NCBI GenBank assembly: GCA_016508695.1
Contig: VNKQ01000003.1
Location: 2,418,001-2,482,000 of the forward strand
Length of the DNA: 64,000 nt
Direction of reading: 5' to 3'
From: Hyphodiscus hymeniophilus
Lineage: Eukaryota; Ascomycota; Leotiomycetes; Helotiales; Hyphodiscaceae
This document shows positions 11,061 to 23,434 of the stretch, piece by piece. Position numbers and translations under genes: made by a program. Every line of letters begins with the position of its first letter. The first letter of the stretch is position 1. The notes below the pieces were generated by a model. The model made no database searches. It had not been told where the DNA came from and was given only the letters and a program-made list of their open reading frames with translations.

Positions 11061-14000
11061 ATGCCATCTAAGCGCAAACTTGAAGTCTTCGATCCCAACA
11101 AGTCCGACTCCAACGACACAGACTTCGATCCGACGGAAGACCGACCACGAAAATCTTCCAAGAAATCCAGATCGAAGAGGCCGTCGGGGGGTGTACGAAA
11201 GCGTCCAAGATATCGAGGTTCTGATGTGGAGGATGATGATGAGGTTGATAGCTTGCTAGAAGATTCATACTCCGAACCCGAAGACGAGGAGGAGGACGTC
11301 GAAATGAACGAGAAGACCGGAAGAGCGGTGCGGAAGGCTGCGAAGAAGTCGGTCAACTACGAGGAGAACAGTGACAGTGACGTTGAGGATGCTGTGAACC
11401 ACCTTGACAGTGACGAGGACGTTCCCAAGAGATCTCCGAAGAAGTCCAGGAACAAGCGAACCCGAGCTACGACTGACGAGATCGAAGAGGATTCCGAAGA
11501 CGATGAACCTGTATCAAGTCGAAAAGAAAAACCAAAATTGGTGATAAAACTCAAGGCAACTCCGCAGGCAACCCGTACACGGCGAGCTGGCAGCGCAGCT
11601 CGAACTCGTGGAGGCACAAGCGCCGAGCCTACATCTGCCGGAATCGGAACTCGACGAAGTACGCGTGCGCATACAACAGAAGCTGACGAGCCAGTGGAGT
11701 TATCGACCTCAGGTCGTCATGCAATCCGAGCATCTCGAAGCCCTGAAGCCATTGGTCGCCCTAGGGCGACGCGAGGGTCAAAAGGCATGAAACAACCTGC
11801 CTCAACGATCAAAGAAGAAGCCCATGAAACCAGCTCCTACGAACAGCAAGACGAAGACACATTGATGGCAAATGAAATCGCTGGGACTGACGAACAAGAA
11901 CCGGATGATGATGTTATTGAGATGGAAATAGTAGCTGCCCCCCATGAGGTTGATCAAGCTGCTGGTGTCGAGGAGGGACAGGCGCAAGTTGCTGTAGGGT
12001 TGAGTGATGACGATGACGACGATGACGATGATGCTCCGATCATACGAACAGGCCGAACTCGAGGATCCCGAGCTGGGCTACCTGTTGAGGATGATGAAAT
12101 TGCACAAGTCACAACGGATATACCCGAGGAATCAACGGGCAGGGGACGGCTGACAAGAGGGGCCAAGTCGAAATCTAAACAACGCAAAGCTGGTCAAGAA
12201 GTGAGCAGTGACTTTGAACCCGAAGGGGAAGGATCTGATGATGAGATATCTGCCTCTGACGCGGAGCCGAAGAAGAGTAAAGCGGGCGATGGCGATGACG
12301 AATTTGAGTCAAGTCCAAGCAGGCGAGGCCGGACCAGACAAGCAAAATCGAAAAGCAACTCTCGTAGACGGAGCGCTCGAGCTTCTGAAGAGCTCTTGAT
12401 TGACCAAGACGAACTGCAAGAAGAGTTGCAGGATCTACGGCCTCGGAGGCGTCCCGCTCGTAGAGATATTGACATTTTGTACGACGAGCCGAAAGGCCGT
12501 CGGGAACGAAAACCAGTGGATTATAGTATCAAACCCATGGACCAGATCTATGCTGCCGATGAAGACGCAGAAGATGCAGCTCCAACTCCCTCGCGAAGAG
12601 CAAGAGGTGGTCGCAGCGGAGCTAGTCAACCCTGGGAGCGTAATCTGTACTCGACCTTTGGACCGTTCGGAGGAGGAGGCGGCCCCACTCCAGTCATCGG
12701 TGGTCCCTGGGGAACTGGTGCTGCTGGCGGAGCAGACTCTGATAGCAGTGATGACGAGACAATGCACCGACCTACTAACATTGGAGGCAACGTTGGCATG
12801 ACACCTACTTCTGCATTTCCTGCTGGACTGCTCCCTGGTCTTGGTCAGACAAATAACCCTGAAGCAATGGCTGGCTTATCTGGAACTCCGGCGAATCTGG
12901 GTAAAGTCAAAAGTCAAAAAGCCCTCGCAGACGCCGATCCTCTTGGTGTAGATCAAAATGTTGATTTCAGCAAGATTGGTGGCCTTGAAGGCCACATCGA
13001 TCAATTGAAGGAAATGGTTCAAATGCCTCTTCTTTACCCAGAGCTGTTCTTGAAGTTCAAGGTCACGCCCCCTCGTGGTGTTTTGTTTCACGGACCACCA
13101 GGCACTGGTAAGACTCTCCTCGCAAGAGCTTTAGCCGCTCAGATTGGTTCGGGTGGACGCAAAATCACGTTCTATATGCGCAAAGGCGCAGACGCTCTGA
13201 GCAAGTGGGTGGGTGAAGCAGAACGACAACTCAGACTTCTCTTTGAAGAGGCAAGAAAGACACAGCCCAGTATCATTTTCTTCGATGAAATCGATGGACT
13301 CGCACCCGTCCGATCAAGCAAACAAGAGCAGATTCATGCTTCCATTGTCTCAACTCTCCTCGCCTTAATGGATGGTATGGATGGCCGTGGACAAGTCATT
13401 GTAATTGGTGCTACGAACAGACCCGACAATATTGACCCAGCTCTCCGCCGTCCCGGTCGATTCGATAGAGAATTCTATTTCCCCCTCCCTGACGTGGATG
13501 CCAGAAAATCGATCATCAACATCCATACTACAGGTTGGGGCATCGACGATGCATTCAAGGACTCCCTCGCGCAGGTCACCAAAGGTTACGGTGGGGCGGA
13601 CCTTCGTGCTCTCTGCACCGAGGCAGCTCTTAATTCTATCCAACGAACCTATCCTCAGATATACTCTTCCAATGAAAAACTCAAGGTGGACGCGGACAAG
13701 ATCAAAGTCACAGCGAAGGATTTCATGCTTTCCGTCAAGAAGATGATTCCGTCATCTGAAAGAGCGACGTCTTCGGGCGCATCACCGCTTCCCAAGAACA
13801 TAGAGCCGCTTTTGCGTGACCAGCTCAAACAAATCGAGGATATTTTGGATGGTTTAATTCCTATCAAGAAGAAGACTACAGCCTTGCAAGAAGCTATGTT
13901 TGAGCAGTATGAGGACGACGACCATGGATTTGGTCGCGAGACTCTGCAGCAGGAATTCGAGAAAGCACGAGTTTTTCGTCCCAGGTTGCTAATAGGCGGA

Positions 14001-16269
14001 GAGTCTGGTATGGGGCAAGCTTACCTTGGCGGTGCTTTGTTGAACCACTTTGAGGGGCTTCATGTGCAAAATTTCGACCTTCCTACGATCTTCAGTGACT
14101 CTGCTAGGGTACGTTCTCATCCCTTTTTAAAGACAAGCTAACTGATATTCGCTAGTCCCCAGAGGCTGCTATGGTCCAATTGTTTGCAGAAGTCAAGCGT
14201 CATAAACCGAGTGTCATTTTTTTGCCTGGCATTGACACTTGGTATCACACTCTCAGCGAGTCCGTCATTACCACCTTCTGCGGTTTGCTCAGAGCCCTTC
14301 ATCCAACTGACCCAGTGTTGGTGCTTGGGCTTACTGACTGCCCGACTGGCAAGGCCAACCCGGAAATGGTTCGAGATCTTTTTGGATTCTCAAAGAACAA
14401 CCAGTTCAACATCCAACGTCCATCCAGAGTAAGAACTCTTATCCATGCTTCCCAGCTCCCCACTTACTTTGGTAGAAACACCGTGAAGAATTCTTCACTA
14501 CAATTCTCGAATACTGCAAATTGGCACCGAAAGACTTTCCTGAACCACTGAACCGGAAAAAGCGGAAGTTGGAAGTTCTTGAAATTGAACCGCCGCCTCC
14601 GCCGAAGCCTCCCACGAAGCAGGAGATCAAAGCTCAGAAGGAGCGGGATCACCAGTTTTTGAATGTCCTGAAGATTCAGATCCAACCAATCATGGACCAA
14701 ATCCAGAAGAAGTACAAGAAGTTCCGGAATCCTGTCATTCACCAGAGTCAGATTCAGTATTTACTGGACGAAAAAGATCCCAATTTTGTGCGACCAGATA
14801 TCCCCATGTTCCGACCCTTCGAGATAGATACAGACAAGGATGGCGTCACAGGATTGCGAGAGACTGCCAGCGGAAAGTTTTACTACAATTTGGAAACAAC
14901 TACAATTGAGGAACGATTGTCCAATGGGTTTTATGCTCGACCAAGAGACTTCCTTGCAGATATTCGATCTCTTGCCAAAGACGCCAAGCACATCGGTGAT
15001 AAAGAACGAACTCTTAAGGCCAATGAATTACTTACCAATTGCGAGGTTGATATCGCTGGGATACAAGCCAACCCGATTTTTGCTGATGCTGAGAACGTTT
15101 ATTTGAGACAGCTCCAAAGAGCAAAAGAAAGAGAGGAGAAATATAAGAAAAAGGCAGAAATAAATCTTGGCTTTGGTCCCATCAGGGGTACTGACTCTGC
15201 TGATTCCGGCGCTTTGGACTCTGGCGAAGCATCATCTGGGCCAGTTCTACTCGGCGAAGCAATTCCCGGTAGCCGTCCTCCTGCACTCATGAATCCTGTC
15301 CATACGCCTAGTGGGCTATCAAATGGTATTTCCGCAGCCGAACAACATCCTACCAGCAACGGAACTTCCATCCCTTCTCGTGGTCATAGTGGTGATGATG
15401 TAGAGATGGGTGGTACAGATGACCACACCCAACGGACTTCAGAAAACTCGCAAGCAATGCTACCTCCAAATCAGCAGTGGCCCAAAATGCCCAGCGCGCT
15501 GGCTACCACTTCAAATCTTGCCACTGGAGGTAACACGCAAGTCTCACAACGCTCAGATTTCCAAGAGATACCGCATGATACGTCTCCAAGCCAGCTGATC
15601 AACGACGCCTCTACAACTACCTCTGGCAAAAAGACATCAGAAGGTTGGAGCACCCAAGCTACGAATGGAGTCAGTCATCAATCTAGCCCCGTGGATGCAG
15701 CGAAGCATGATTCCCAATTGCCTGATACTCAACATGACTCCGAAAGCCAGGCAAAGACACAGAACGAGAGTAGCAGCGATGAGCCGTGGCCTCACTCTCA
15801 AGCTCACGGCCTCGCGCGCGGCCAAATTGCTATCCCCTCCCAAACCCCAAGTTCCGGCTCTCAACACTCCCAAAGTCATGTTGCCGCCGCGCCCCCCTTC
15901 ACTGCTCCTCCTCGCTTCCCTGTCTCACGATCCAGGCCAGCTAGCATGTCGCACATCCTGAACGATTCTCCCATTGAACCCGCGTCGTCTCAAGGCTCTA
16001 GCGAGAAAGATCTAATACTCGACGGTCATCTGGACGGTCAATGGTTCGATGATTTGCTGAATCGCTTGACAGAGGGAAGCAGTGGACTTAATGTTGAGCA
16101 GTTGGAGCAGCTTAATAGGGAGTTGATGGAGACGTTGTGGAAGAACCGAGGAGAGTACAATCGTGCGAAGGTGGCGTTCTCGCTGACTAGCGTCTTCAAT
16201 GAGACGATTAAGGATATCGAGGAGATGCAGAAGGTTTTGAAGGCTAGTCAGGAAAGTCAATTCTCTTAG
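11061..16269 (+). CDS. YTA7: YTA7/ATAD2-family AAA ATPase with bromodomain-like region
   Basis: The protein has 1704 residues. Exons are 11061-14108, 14156-14428 and 14476-16269; both introns have CTAAC-like branch points or TTGGTAG acceptors and keep frame. Residues 1 to about 600 are disordered, alternating acidic and basic, with several Asp runs. AAA1 has a full Walker A (GPPGTGKT, 678-685), a Walker B ending FFDEID (about 740-745) and arginine fingers in RRPGRFDRE. AAA2 is degenerate: GESGMGQAY replaces Walker A (Lys to Gln) and SVIFLPGID replaces Walker B. A divergent bromodomain follows (near FLNVLKIQIQPIMDQI, then the ARPRDFLADI helix), and then a long Ser/Gln-rich tail. Family members are nuclear hexamers that act on histone H3-H4 and set nucleosome density at genes. 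That role is carried over from the family. The size is larger than yeast Yta7 (about 1380 aa) because of the tail. Confidence 0.93.
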
Positions 16270-16671
16270 GATGGAGTGATGGACCATGAGTAACGAAAAA
16301 TGCTTTTGGTGTAGAACGATCGATGGGAAGTTGAGTTTCAAATGTGTAAGTGCTAGATGCTGCGAGTTGTATAAGTGTGAATGTAACATATGCATTAAGT
16401 CTGTGCTCGCAGTCTTCTGAATTATCTCATGTTTCTCGTCGCTGGTACGTGGTGGCTTCAGTACCTAGGGAGGTAGGTAGAACTACTGGATCGAGCTGCA
16501 GTAGCGCTAGTGCGGGCTCTGCACACGTGCCGTCACACGAGAGCCTTGCGAGACGCCTCAAGATTTGAACGTCAGACTGACTTCCTATCTTCTCGGCATA
16601 TCGAGGGGGCTACCAGAATTTACATCTATGGTAAGCATCACTTCTCTGCAAGCAGCAGCGCTGTAATCAAC
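16270..16671. other. Intergenic region between YTA7-like and ankyrin genes
   Basis: This holds the YTA7-like 3' UTR and a short promoter for the gene starting at 16672. The frame is open from 16510, so an upstream start is possible, but ATG 16672 begins the recognisable domain. Confidence 0.5.
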
Positions 16672-19600
16672 ATGGTCGATCCTCTATCCGTCATTGCCCT
16701 AGGCATCACAGTGTCGCAGGGTATCATCGCAGCCTTGTCATCGTGGAAGAGCTTCGAAGGCGATATTCAGGCGACTGTGAAGCAGATCGAGGACTTGAAT
16801 CGAACCTTGTCGGTTCTGTCATCGCATCTTACTTCATTTCCATTATCAGGCGTGAACAACACATTCGTGAAAGAGAAGATTACCAGCTGTGAAGATGGCA
16901 TCAAGACTCTGCAGACCGCGCTTACGAAGTTGAAAGGTTGCGAGTCAGAGGGTGGGGAGGTCAACGAGTCGAGACGCAGATTGCAGCATGTGTTGTTTCT
17001 GTTCAAGAAAAGCGGCTTCAAGGAGTTGAGTGGTGTCGTGACGGATCTTCAGCAGAGGTTGGGTCTTGCTTTGCAGGTTTATCAAGTGTAGGTTATGTTG
17101 CTTGCAATTGGAGTGGTCATAGTAAGCTGATATCGTATGCAGAGCCGGCATCGCGCAGGTTGGGATTCAATCGAAGAATACTGCAGAGACCACGGGAAGA
17201 GCTCTCACAAGTTTGCAAGTCTCCGTCGACAGAATGAGCGACCCGTCGCATGAGCATTCGATAGTTGTCGGGGTCACCAAAATAGAAAACGAAGTGAGGA
17301 AGGGGACCACGAGCACTGGGCAAGCACTGGCGATGCTTCAAGATAGTGTCGACAAGATGAATGAGCCATCGAATGACCTCTCACTCATCGCTAGCGTTAC
17401 GAGAGTGGGACTTGAGCTGAAAACCAGCACTGAAACTACCCAGCAAAACATTACAAAGCTGCAGGATACTGTTGGTGACTGGGTTAGACCTACAACTAGT
17501 GTGCTTTCCAGAATCGACGCAAATACTTCGTCTGCACCGCAAAATTTCGAAGCAGCGTTCATGCGCCATCTTGACGCCATGGAAAGCCGACTCATCTCAA
17601 AAATGGAGAGTAGCAAGAGTACCGACGAGTTTCGGGAAACTCGGTCATTGGTGGGTATACAGATCCATCGAACCGACATCTACTGATTCTGGGATGGCAG
17701 AATATTAACTTGTATCAAGGCATTGCAGCGCTCATGAGCAAACCCGGCTTGCATAAATCAGTTCTCGACCACCAGTATGGGCAGATAGGGGAATGTAATC
17801 GATGTCAGTCAGGTCAGGACCTTCGGATGTGCTTTCGATGTCATGGTCTGCCAAGAAGAAGACGTTATCGAGCCAGAAAGACGGAGTCGACCTATTCCGC
17901 ATGTGTCTACATACCATGGGCGCGAAGATCCATCAGTCTTTCTATGGCCATCAATTTCGGTGCAGGAGGCCAGGGAGTCGCGTTTGGACTAACACTGCGT
18001 GGCCGTGTTTGCGAGGATTCGCCAGCTTTCCGGCTGATTGGTAAACTCATATATTGTGGATATGGTTCATCTGACATGGCATTACCTAAAGCTATCGAAG
18101 AGGTTTCCGAGGCTTTGCGGTGTATGATTCTTGAACGCCAAGTTTTTGCTGGAGATGTCAATTTGCGTGGAGAGAATTTGTTGCACGTATGTTTCAAGCA
18201 TAGCTCTTTCACTGAGGTCAAACTGTCAGCTCATGCCTAGAAGCTAGTGCCTTTGCCTCTTTTCATAACCTTGCCACTTTCAACCAGTAATGAAAGTGCA
18301 ATAAGAGCTTACATAAAGCTCATCGAAATGCTGGTCGAAATTGGGGTACCAATGAACGAAACAAACAATTACGGAATGTAGGTTATTATAAGAACCTTTG
18401 ATTTCCGTTCGTCTGACTTATTTTCAGGTCTCCACTATCATGCGCGCTTGACTTGGTGGACCTACGGGATCATCATGAAAGACGAGTTTGGCAGTCTCTT
18501 TCCCAGATGGGATTCGATGCAGTTGACATAGGCCAGGGTTCCTACGAGCATAGGAGTGAATTCGCCTACGAAAAAATCGACAGGCGTCTTGCCAATGTGA
18601 TCTATGACGAATCCGGAACTTTCGCAGAAGGTTAGTGAACAGAAAACTTCTCTAACACTTTCTGATGAATCCACGTAGGACTGTGCTGCGGCGAACTCAG
18701 CATGGCTGTGTTAAGCCGATCAGAAGAACATTTGATGAGAACCTTAAATAGACGTCCGACTTCACTTTTGGAGCGCAATAACGAGGACCAAACGCCCTTA
18801 CATCTGGCTGTCGGTTGGCCACGGGGCGTTAGCCTTCTATTAAATGCCGGCGCAAATTACAATGACGACGACTGCTGGGGCTGGACGGTTTTGTCTTATG
18901 CATGCGCAGTTGAGTGCCTAGAAACCGTCGAGTTACTCCTCGAAAAGGAGGCTGCTTTCAAGGATCAAGAGATAGGCCGGACCACAATGTCTCTACTTCC
19001 GTTCGTGTCTAATGAGCAGATTTTGGATCGAATACTTGACGCATTTGTGGGGCGACGATGGAAAATGATTGAGATGGCGAGCGATTTTCTGCCAAAAGAA
19101 TCGAGGAGTGCTTTGAAACCCACAAACTTTGGCATTCTCGATGCCGATTTTGACAGATTGTACCAGCTGGTCTCGACCGAGGTGTCAATTCCACCATTTC
19201 TTGACACCCGTCTGCCCGATGGCGAAAGGGTGTTCCATGTTGCCGGGGATAATTTAGTGCTTGCGCAGAAATTTTGGAACTTGGGTTTCCAGGATGTGGA
19301 TGGGTATGACAGAGACGGTCAAACACGGTTGATGAACATTTTTGACTATTTTGAATACTGTTGCACCGTTGAAAGTCTGGTTGTTTTATTTGAGCAAGCA
19401 CTTTGGTTTACGGCAAGAGGAGCATCCTTTTTCACTAAAACGCCAGGTTCTGGTCAGGTGGCTGCTCATCACTTCGCTCGCGGTATGGGGCTGCACCTTT
19501 CACGTTGGCATCATACGCTGCCGGTGGATATAATTGATCTCATCGACGAGTTACGCAGAGAAACGAACCTGAATGCGGCAATGCCTGTTCGGGATACTTG

Positions 19601-20159
19601 TCGATGCAGGTGTTCTGACTCCGGCTGTACTTCCCATACAGTATTTACACATGGATTGTTCAGAGATAGCTTCGCGGAGTTCAAGTCGACCACCAAGCTA
19701 GCCGTCGAAGGTGCTGACTGGTATATCAACAAATTCGGTGCCGAATCACTGACCTCGTTCGTCGTTGTCAAGGAAATTCTCAGAGCCATGATATTTAAGT
19801 TGCTTGATCTTGAACACACATGCTGTGTCGTTCCATCATATCGCTGGCCTAAGACAGAAAGAGAAAAGATGGAGGAGATAGAAGAGATTCATTCTGAACA
19901 AGCAGAGAGCTATGTCTTGCTAGAGACGTTCTTTGACCTTGCCTGCTCTCAGTGGGAGGCTGAGAGCCGGCCATTCTCTGAATTCATCGTAGAATTTTAT
20001 GAACGAGAGATACGATCGAAGGAGGGGCCACCTACGGAGGATTATGTGAGACAGTTAATGGAGGTAGGAGTCCGGGTATACAAGGGGGAAGGACTTAGCT
20101 TTGGAGAGGTTGAGGAGGTTGAAGAGGTTGAAGAGGATGGAGATATTTCTCTGTTTTAA
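16672..20159 (+). CDS. STAND-type N-terminal domain protein with ankyrin repeats
   Basis: The protein has 1076 residues in six exons: 16672-17087, 17143-17650, 17701-18186, 18241-18377, 18428-18630 and 18679-20159. The introns are 48-55 nt and phases agree throughout. It opens with MVDPLSVIAL and a helical region of about 140 residues like the N-terminal effector domain of many fungal STAND/NLR-like proteins. A coiled segment follows with three related repeats of a SVDRMSDPS / SVDKMNEPS type. The middle carries a conserved DSPAFRLI motif. Ankyrin-like repeats follow near residues 600-680 (DQTPLHLAV, then LLLNAGANYND). A Cys-rich CRCRCSDSGC patch lies near the C-terminus, with a Glu/Val-rich end. 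There is no P-loop, so it is not an ATPase sensor of the classic NLR type. Large variable families of this build occur in Leotiomycetes and are suspected in non-self recognition; its function is not known. Confidence 0.8.
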
Positions 20160-20731
20160 ACTGTGTCATCTTGTCTGCTATAGTCCTTTTGAACTCTTAA
20201 CCGAGATGGCATGTTTTCTGAGGTTTCATTGCCAGTGACTTTAACTTTTACTGAAATCCAAGAGGAGATTTCCTTTGTATTTCGACCGTTGAATAGATCT
20301 TCATCACTCGATGGTCACTTTGGGAGAAGGCTGGTCGCAATATCTAACAAGAACTCAACTTACGCTCATGTCTTCGAAGTATCAAGGAGAGAAAACATTT
20401 CAAATTTTACAGGGACGTTGGGAGTTGACATCACGTGAGACATATATCACTTGCATACGGCCGTATTCTCGCTGCCTCGTAGCCCCAGAGAACAATCTCG
20501 TTTCGATGGAATCAACCAACGAGAGATGCGGTATCGTAAACTAAGACGGAAAAGGCGTAAGTAATGCTGGGATTCATAAGTACCTACCTACTTACCTTAT
20601 GTGGATCACAGGTAATATTTTCGGCAGAACACCAATGGGAGGCTGCGTAATTCGAGCAGCCTCGGCTGGTCGATACCATACCTAAGAACGACGTCCCCTC
20701 GTTCAGTCTTCGTTCTTCAAAACACGCAATC
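20160..20731. other. Intergenic region
   Basis: No gene is seen. This part should hold the 3' UTR of the ankyrin gene and the promoter of the membrane-protein gene at 20732. Confidence 0.5.
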
Positions 20732-22261
20732 ATGGATTCCAATATCAGGAAGAGAAAGGTAAGCGATGGGCCTCAGTGTGTTTTGCATTGGGACTAGTTA
20801 TCGTTTGACTTGATTTTACCTTTCGCAAATCGCGAATTCCTTGTCATCGTGGAGATTCAAGTTTCAAATCGCTGCTGCTATATAGCATTTCATTTAATCC
20901 CACCCCTATTATAAAGTATCTTGCGCCTTCAGCAATTACTTATTGATTCACAGCTAACACATCTCACAGAGCGCCGGCTCTAAGCCGAGCTTCTCGACTA
21001 CAGAGTCTAGGCCCGCACCGCAGGCTACGTCCATGCGAACGATAGTTCTGATCCTCCTCCCACTACTTTCAGTAGCTGGAGCTTTCGGAACCTTGGTTCT
21101 TATCGGTGCCAATGGTACCGCAGATGTTTTCAAAGCATTGGCCAAGCAAGATAATCCCTTCTTACCCGGCTCCACTGATCACCAGTTGAGGACTTATACT
21201 GGAGTTGCACCTATCGATCGCCAATTGATTGTTTTGGTCACTTTCTTCTCCCCGGTTTTGGATGTCCAGAATGGAGCTTTGGTCCTTTTTAGCATCTTTG
21301 GACTTGGCCAGTTCGGTGCAGCATGGATGATCATGATGATGGAGGGTCTGAGGCAGGGGAACAGATGGAAGATTATTAGCTTGTAAGACGTGTGAACGAC
21401 TTGAGTCGTACATCGATTGCTGACTCATGCAGTGTCGGAACCTTTGGCTTCATCTTGCAGAATATCACATTTACAGTCACGCTTCCGATATGGCTTTTCA
21501 TCCACCTTCTTACATCACCAGTTGCGAAGCCACCATTAGGAAGCCACGCCAGTAGCGCTCTTCTCATCTCAACACTTGATTTGAAGATCCTTCCCCTGAC
21601 GCTGCTATTGGGCTATATCGTCCCGTCTATTCTGATGGCACTTCCAACGCCATCTGTAACGTCTCCGATCGAGCACCAGAAATACATTGCTCTCTGGCAA
21701 CCCTTTCCTGTGTGGTGTGTCATCATTCAGACATTGCTCAAATATGTCATCGGTACCGTAGCAAGTGGAAATGCAGAGAAGGGTAAACATCAGAGTACTC
21801 TTGGGGCATCATACCTCAACTCAGCGAAGGGCGTCTACTCTTTCATCACCACACTCTGCGTCATCACCCACCTCCCAGTACTCCTACTGTCTGTGCTGCC
21901 ATCTTCTGTTTCTCAAAACTCCTCACCCACCCTACAAAAGCTCGCTGTCGAGTCGTTCTCCTCTGTCTACCTCCCCTATTTCCCTTCACTCGCTCACAAG
22001 GTGCCCAGCTTCGCGGCTGGGGTGCATACCTTCTTGCAATGGGACTTATATATTGGAAGCACCGCAATGCTCATCTGGGGTATCCTTCTCAATCGGAGTG
22101 CAAAAGAAGCATTCAGAGGAGAAGCTGGGTGGGGAGGTTTGGTGGTAAAGGTCGTGACCTGGCTCTTATTGGCTGGGCCATGTGGTGCTTTGGCTGTGTT
22201 GCTCTGGGAGAGGGATGCGATTGTCAATCAGAAGACTAATGTAGGGTCGAAGAAACTGTAA
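20732..22261 (+). CDS. Uncharacterised fungal multispan membrane protein
   Basis: The protein has 422 residues. Exons are 20732-20758 (nine codons), 20970-21382 and 21433-22261. The first intron is long for this window (211 nt) and ends with a GCTAAC branch point and a CACAG acceptor; the frame is kept. There are about eight to nine hydrophobic segments: near the N-terminus (IVLILLPLLSVAGAFGTL), two around residues 80-130, and six more after the third-exon start. Polar marks are FLPG near residue 60, GNRWK ending exon 2 and HLLTSP in exon 3. The layout recalls fungal integral membrane proteins often found near secondary-metabolite genes (PaxA/AtmA-like). That likeness is from memory and weak, and no biosynthetic gene lies nearby. 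Function unknown. Confidence 0.75.
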
Positions 22262-23434
22262 GGGTGGTTAAGTCGATGATAATCCGCCAGAAAAGCAGTG
22301 AAAAGGAGTGAAAAGGGGGGTGAGACTGCCAAGGGAGTGTACGTTTGAAGGCAGATGATTTGGATTTAAGATGAATACTTGTAATGGAAACCAGAGGTTG
22401 AAACTATCAGCTGTAGTATTCAAACAAAATAATATTTTGTCTCTCTTATCCTGCACCCAGCTGTGTGCGTTTTACGTGCAGAATTGGAAATTCGACCTTT
22501 ACCAGAATGAAGCACGAGGGTCCATTTGCGTTGCGATCCGAAAAGGGCTAGTTCAAGAACCCGTGAGTTGAACGGTCGCGCACCGCGTCCGATGTCGAGT
22601 GCTTTCTTCTTCTCTGCTATCACCAATCCAGGGAGTACGAGTCACAAGGCTTCTGCATTCGCGCAATTTCCTCCAAGCCAACACCTTGGGATGATTGGGC
22701 CTTGGCTCTCACTCTGTATTGCTCTACTCTACTCTATCTGCTGGGCCTGCGGGAACAAGTACAAGTAGTGCGGCACCCCGCAGCGCGCCGATGTTGGTCG
22801 AAGACAGTCACACCAACGGAGTCATGCCACTCACTTGGAATCGAAAGCCATTCCTTGAAAGATCTGGGAACAATCTAGAGACTGAGAAACTTGTAATGGT
22901 AGGTGTTGCGACTCTGGCAATTGGCTTCAACTGGAGATGTGTCGTTGTGGCGTCCCGTTCAGCAACACCATCTCACTGCCGCCATTTCTTCATCAGCCTC
23001 TAATCCGAAAAGTTGTGCTCTATCGGAAAATATATTGCGCTTGTCCTGCAAGAGACCAGTCACAGGAGTTCTCAGGGGAAGCTTCTTTTCGTTTGGTTTG
23101 CTGGGCCGTGCCTTCCAAAGACAATGGCTTCCCCAGGTTCGCACTTTGGTCTGCTTGTTATTCATTTCTATAGCTTCCCCATCTCACAGCTCTATCAAGT
23201 ATTCCATCGTTGCATGCGCCTTTCTTCACAGCATTGGAATTAATTTTTTGTTGCTAGCAAGCTCATTATCCCAGGCAGTTACATTAACAGCAAAGTGTAC
23301 ACGACACCTATCTTACGACACATCAATTCACTCTTGGAAGCATTGTTCTCCTAGTTGGATAGTTAGACCACCAGTCACCATAGTCGACATTGCAAGACCT
23401 CGTACAGATTTCACCTTGTACTCCGCGACTTGCG
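22262..23434. other. Intergenic region upstream of the MIF-like gene
   Basis: About 1.2 kb without a recognisable gene. The last roughly 300 bases contain CT-rich leader-like sequence of the MIF-like gene. Confidence 0.5.
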
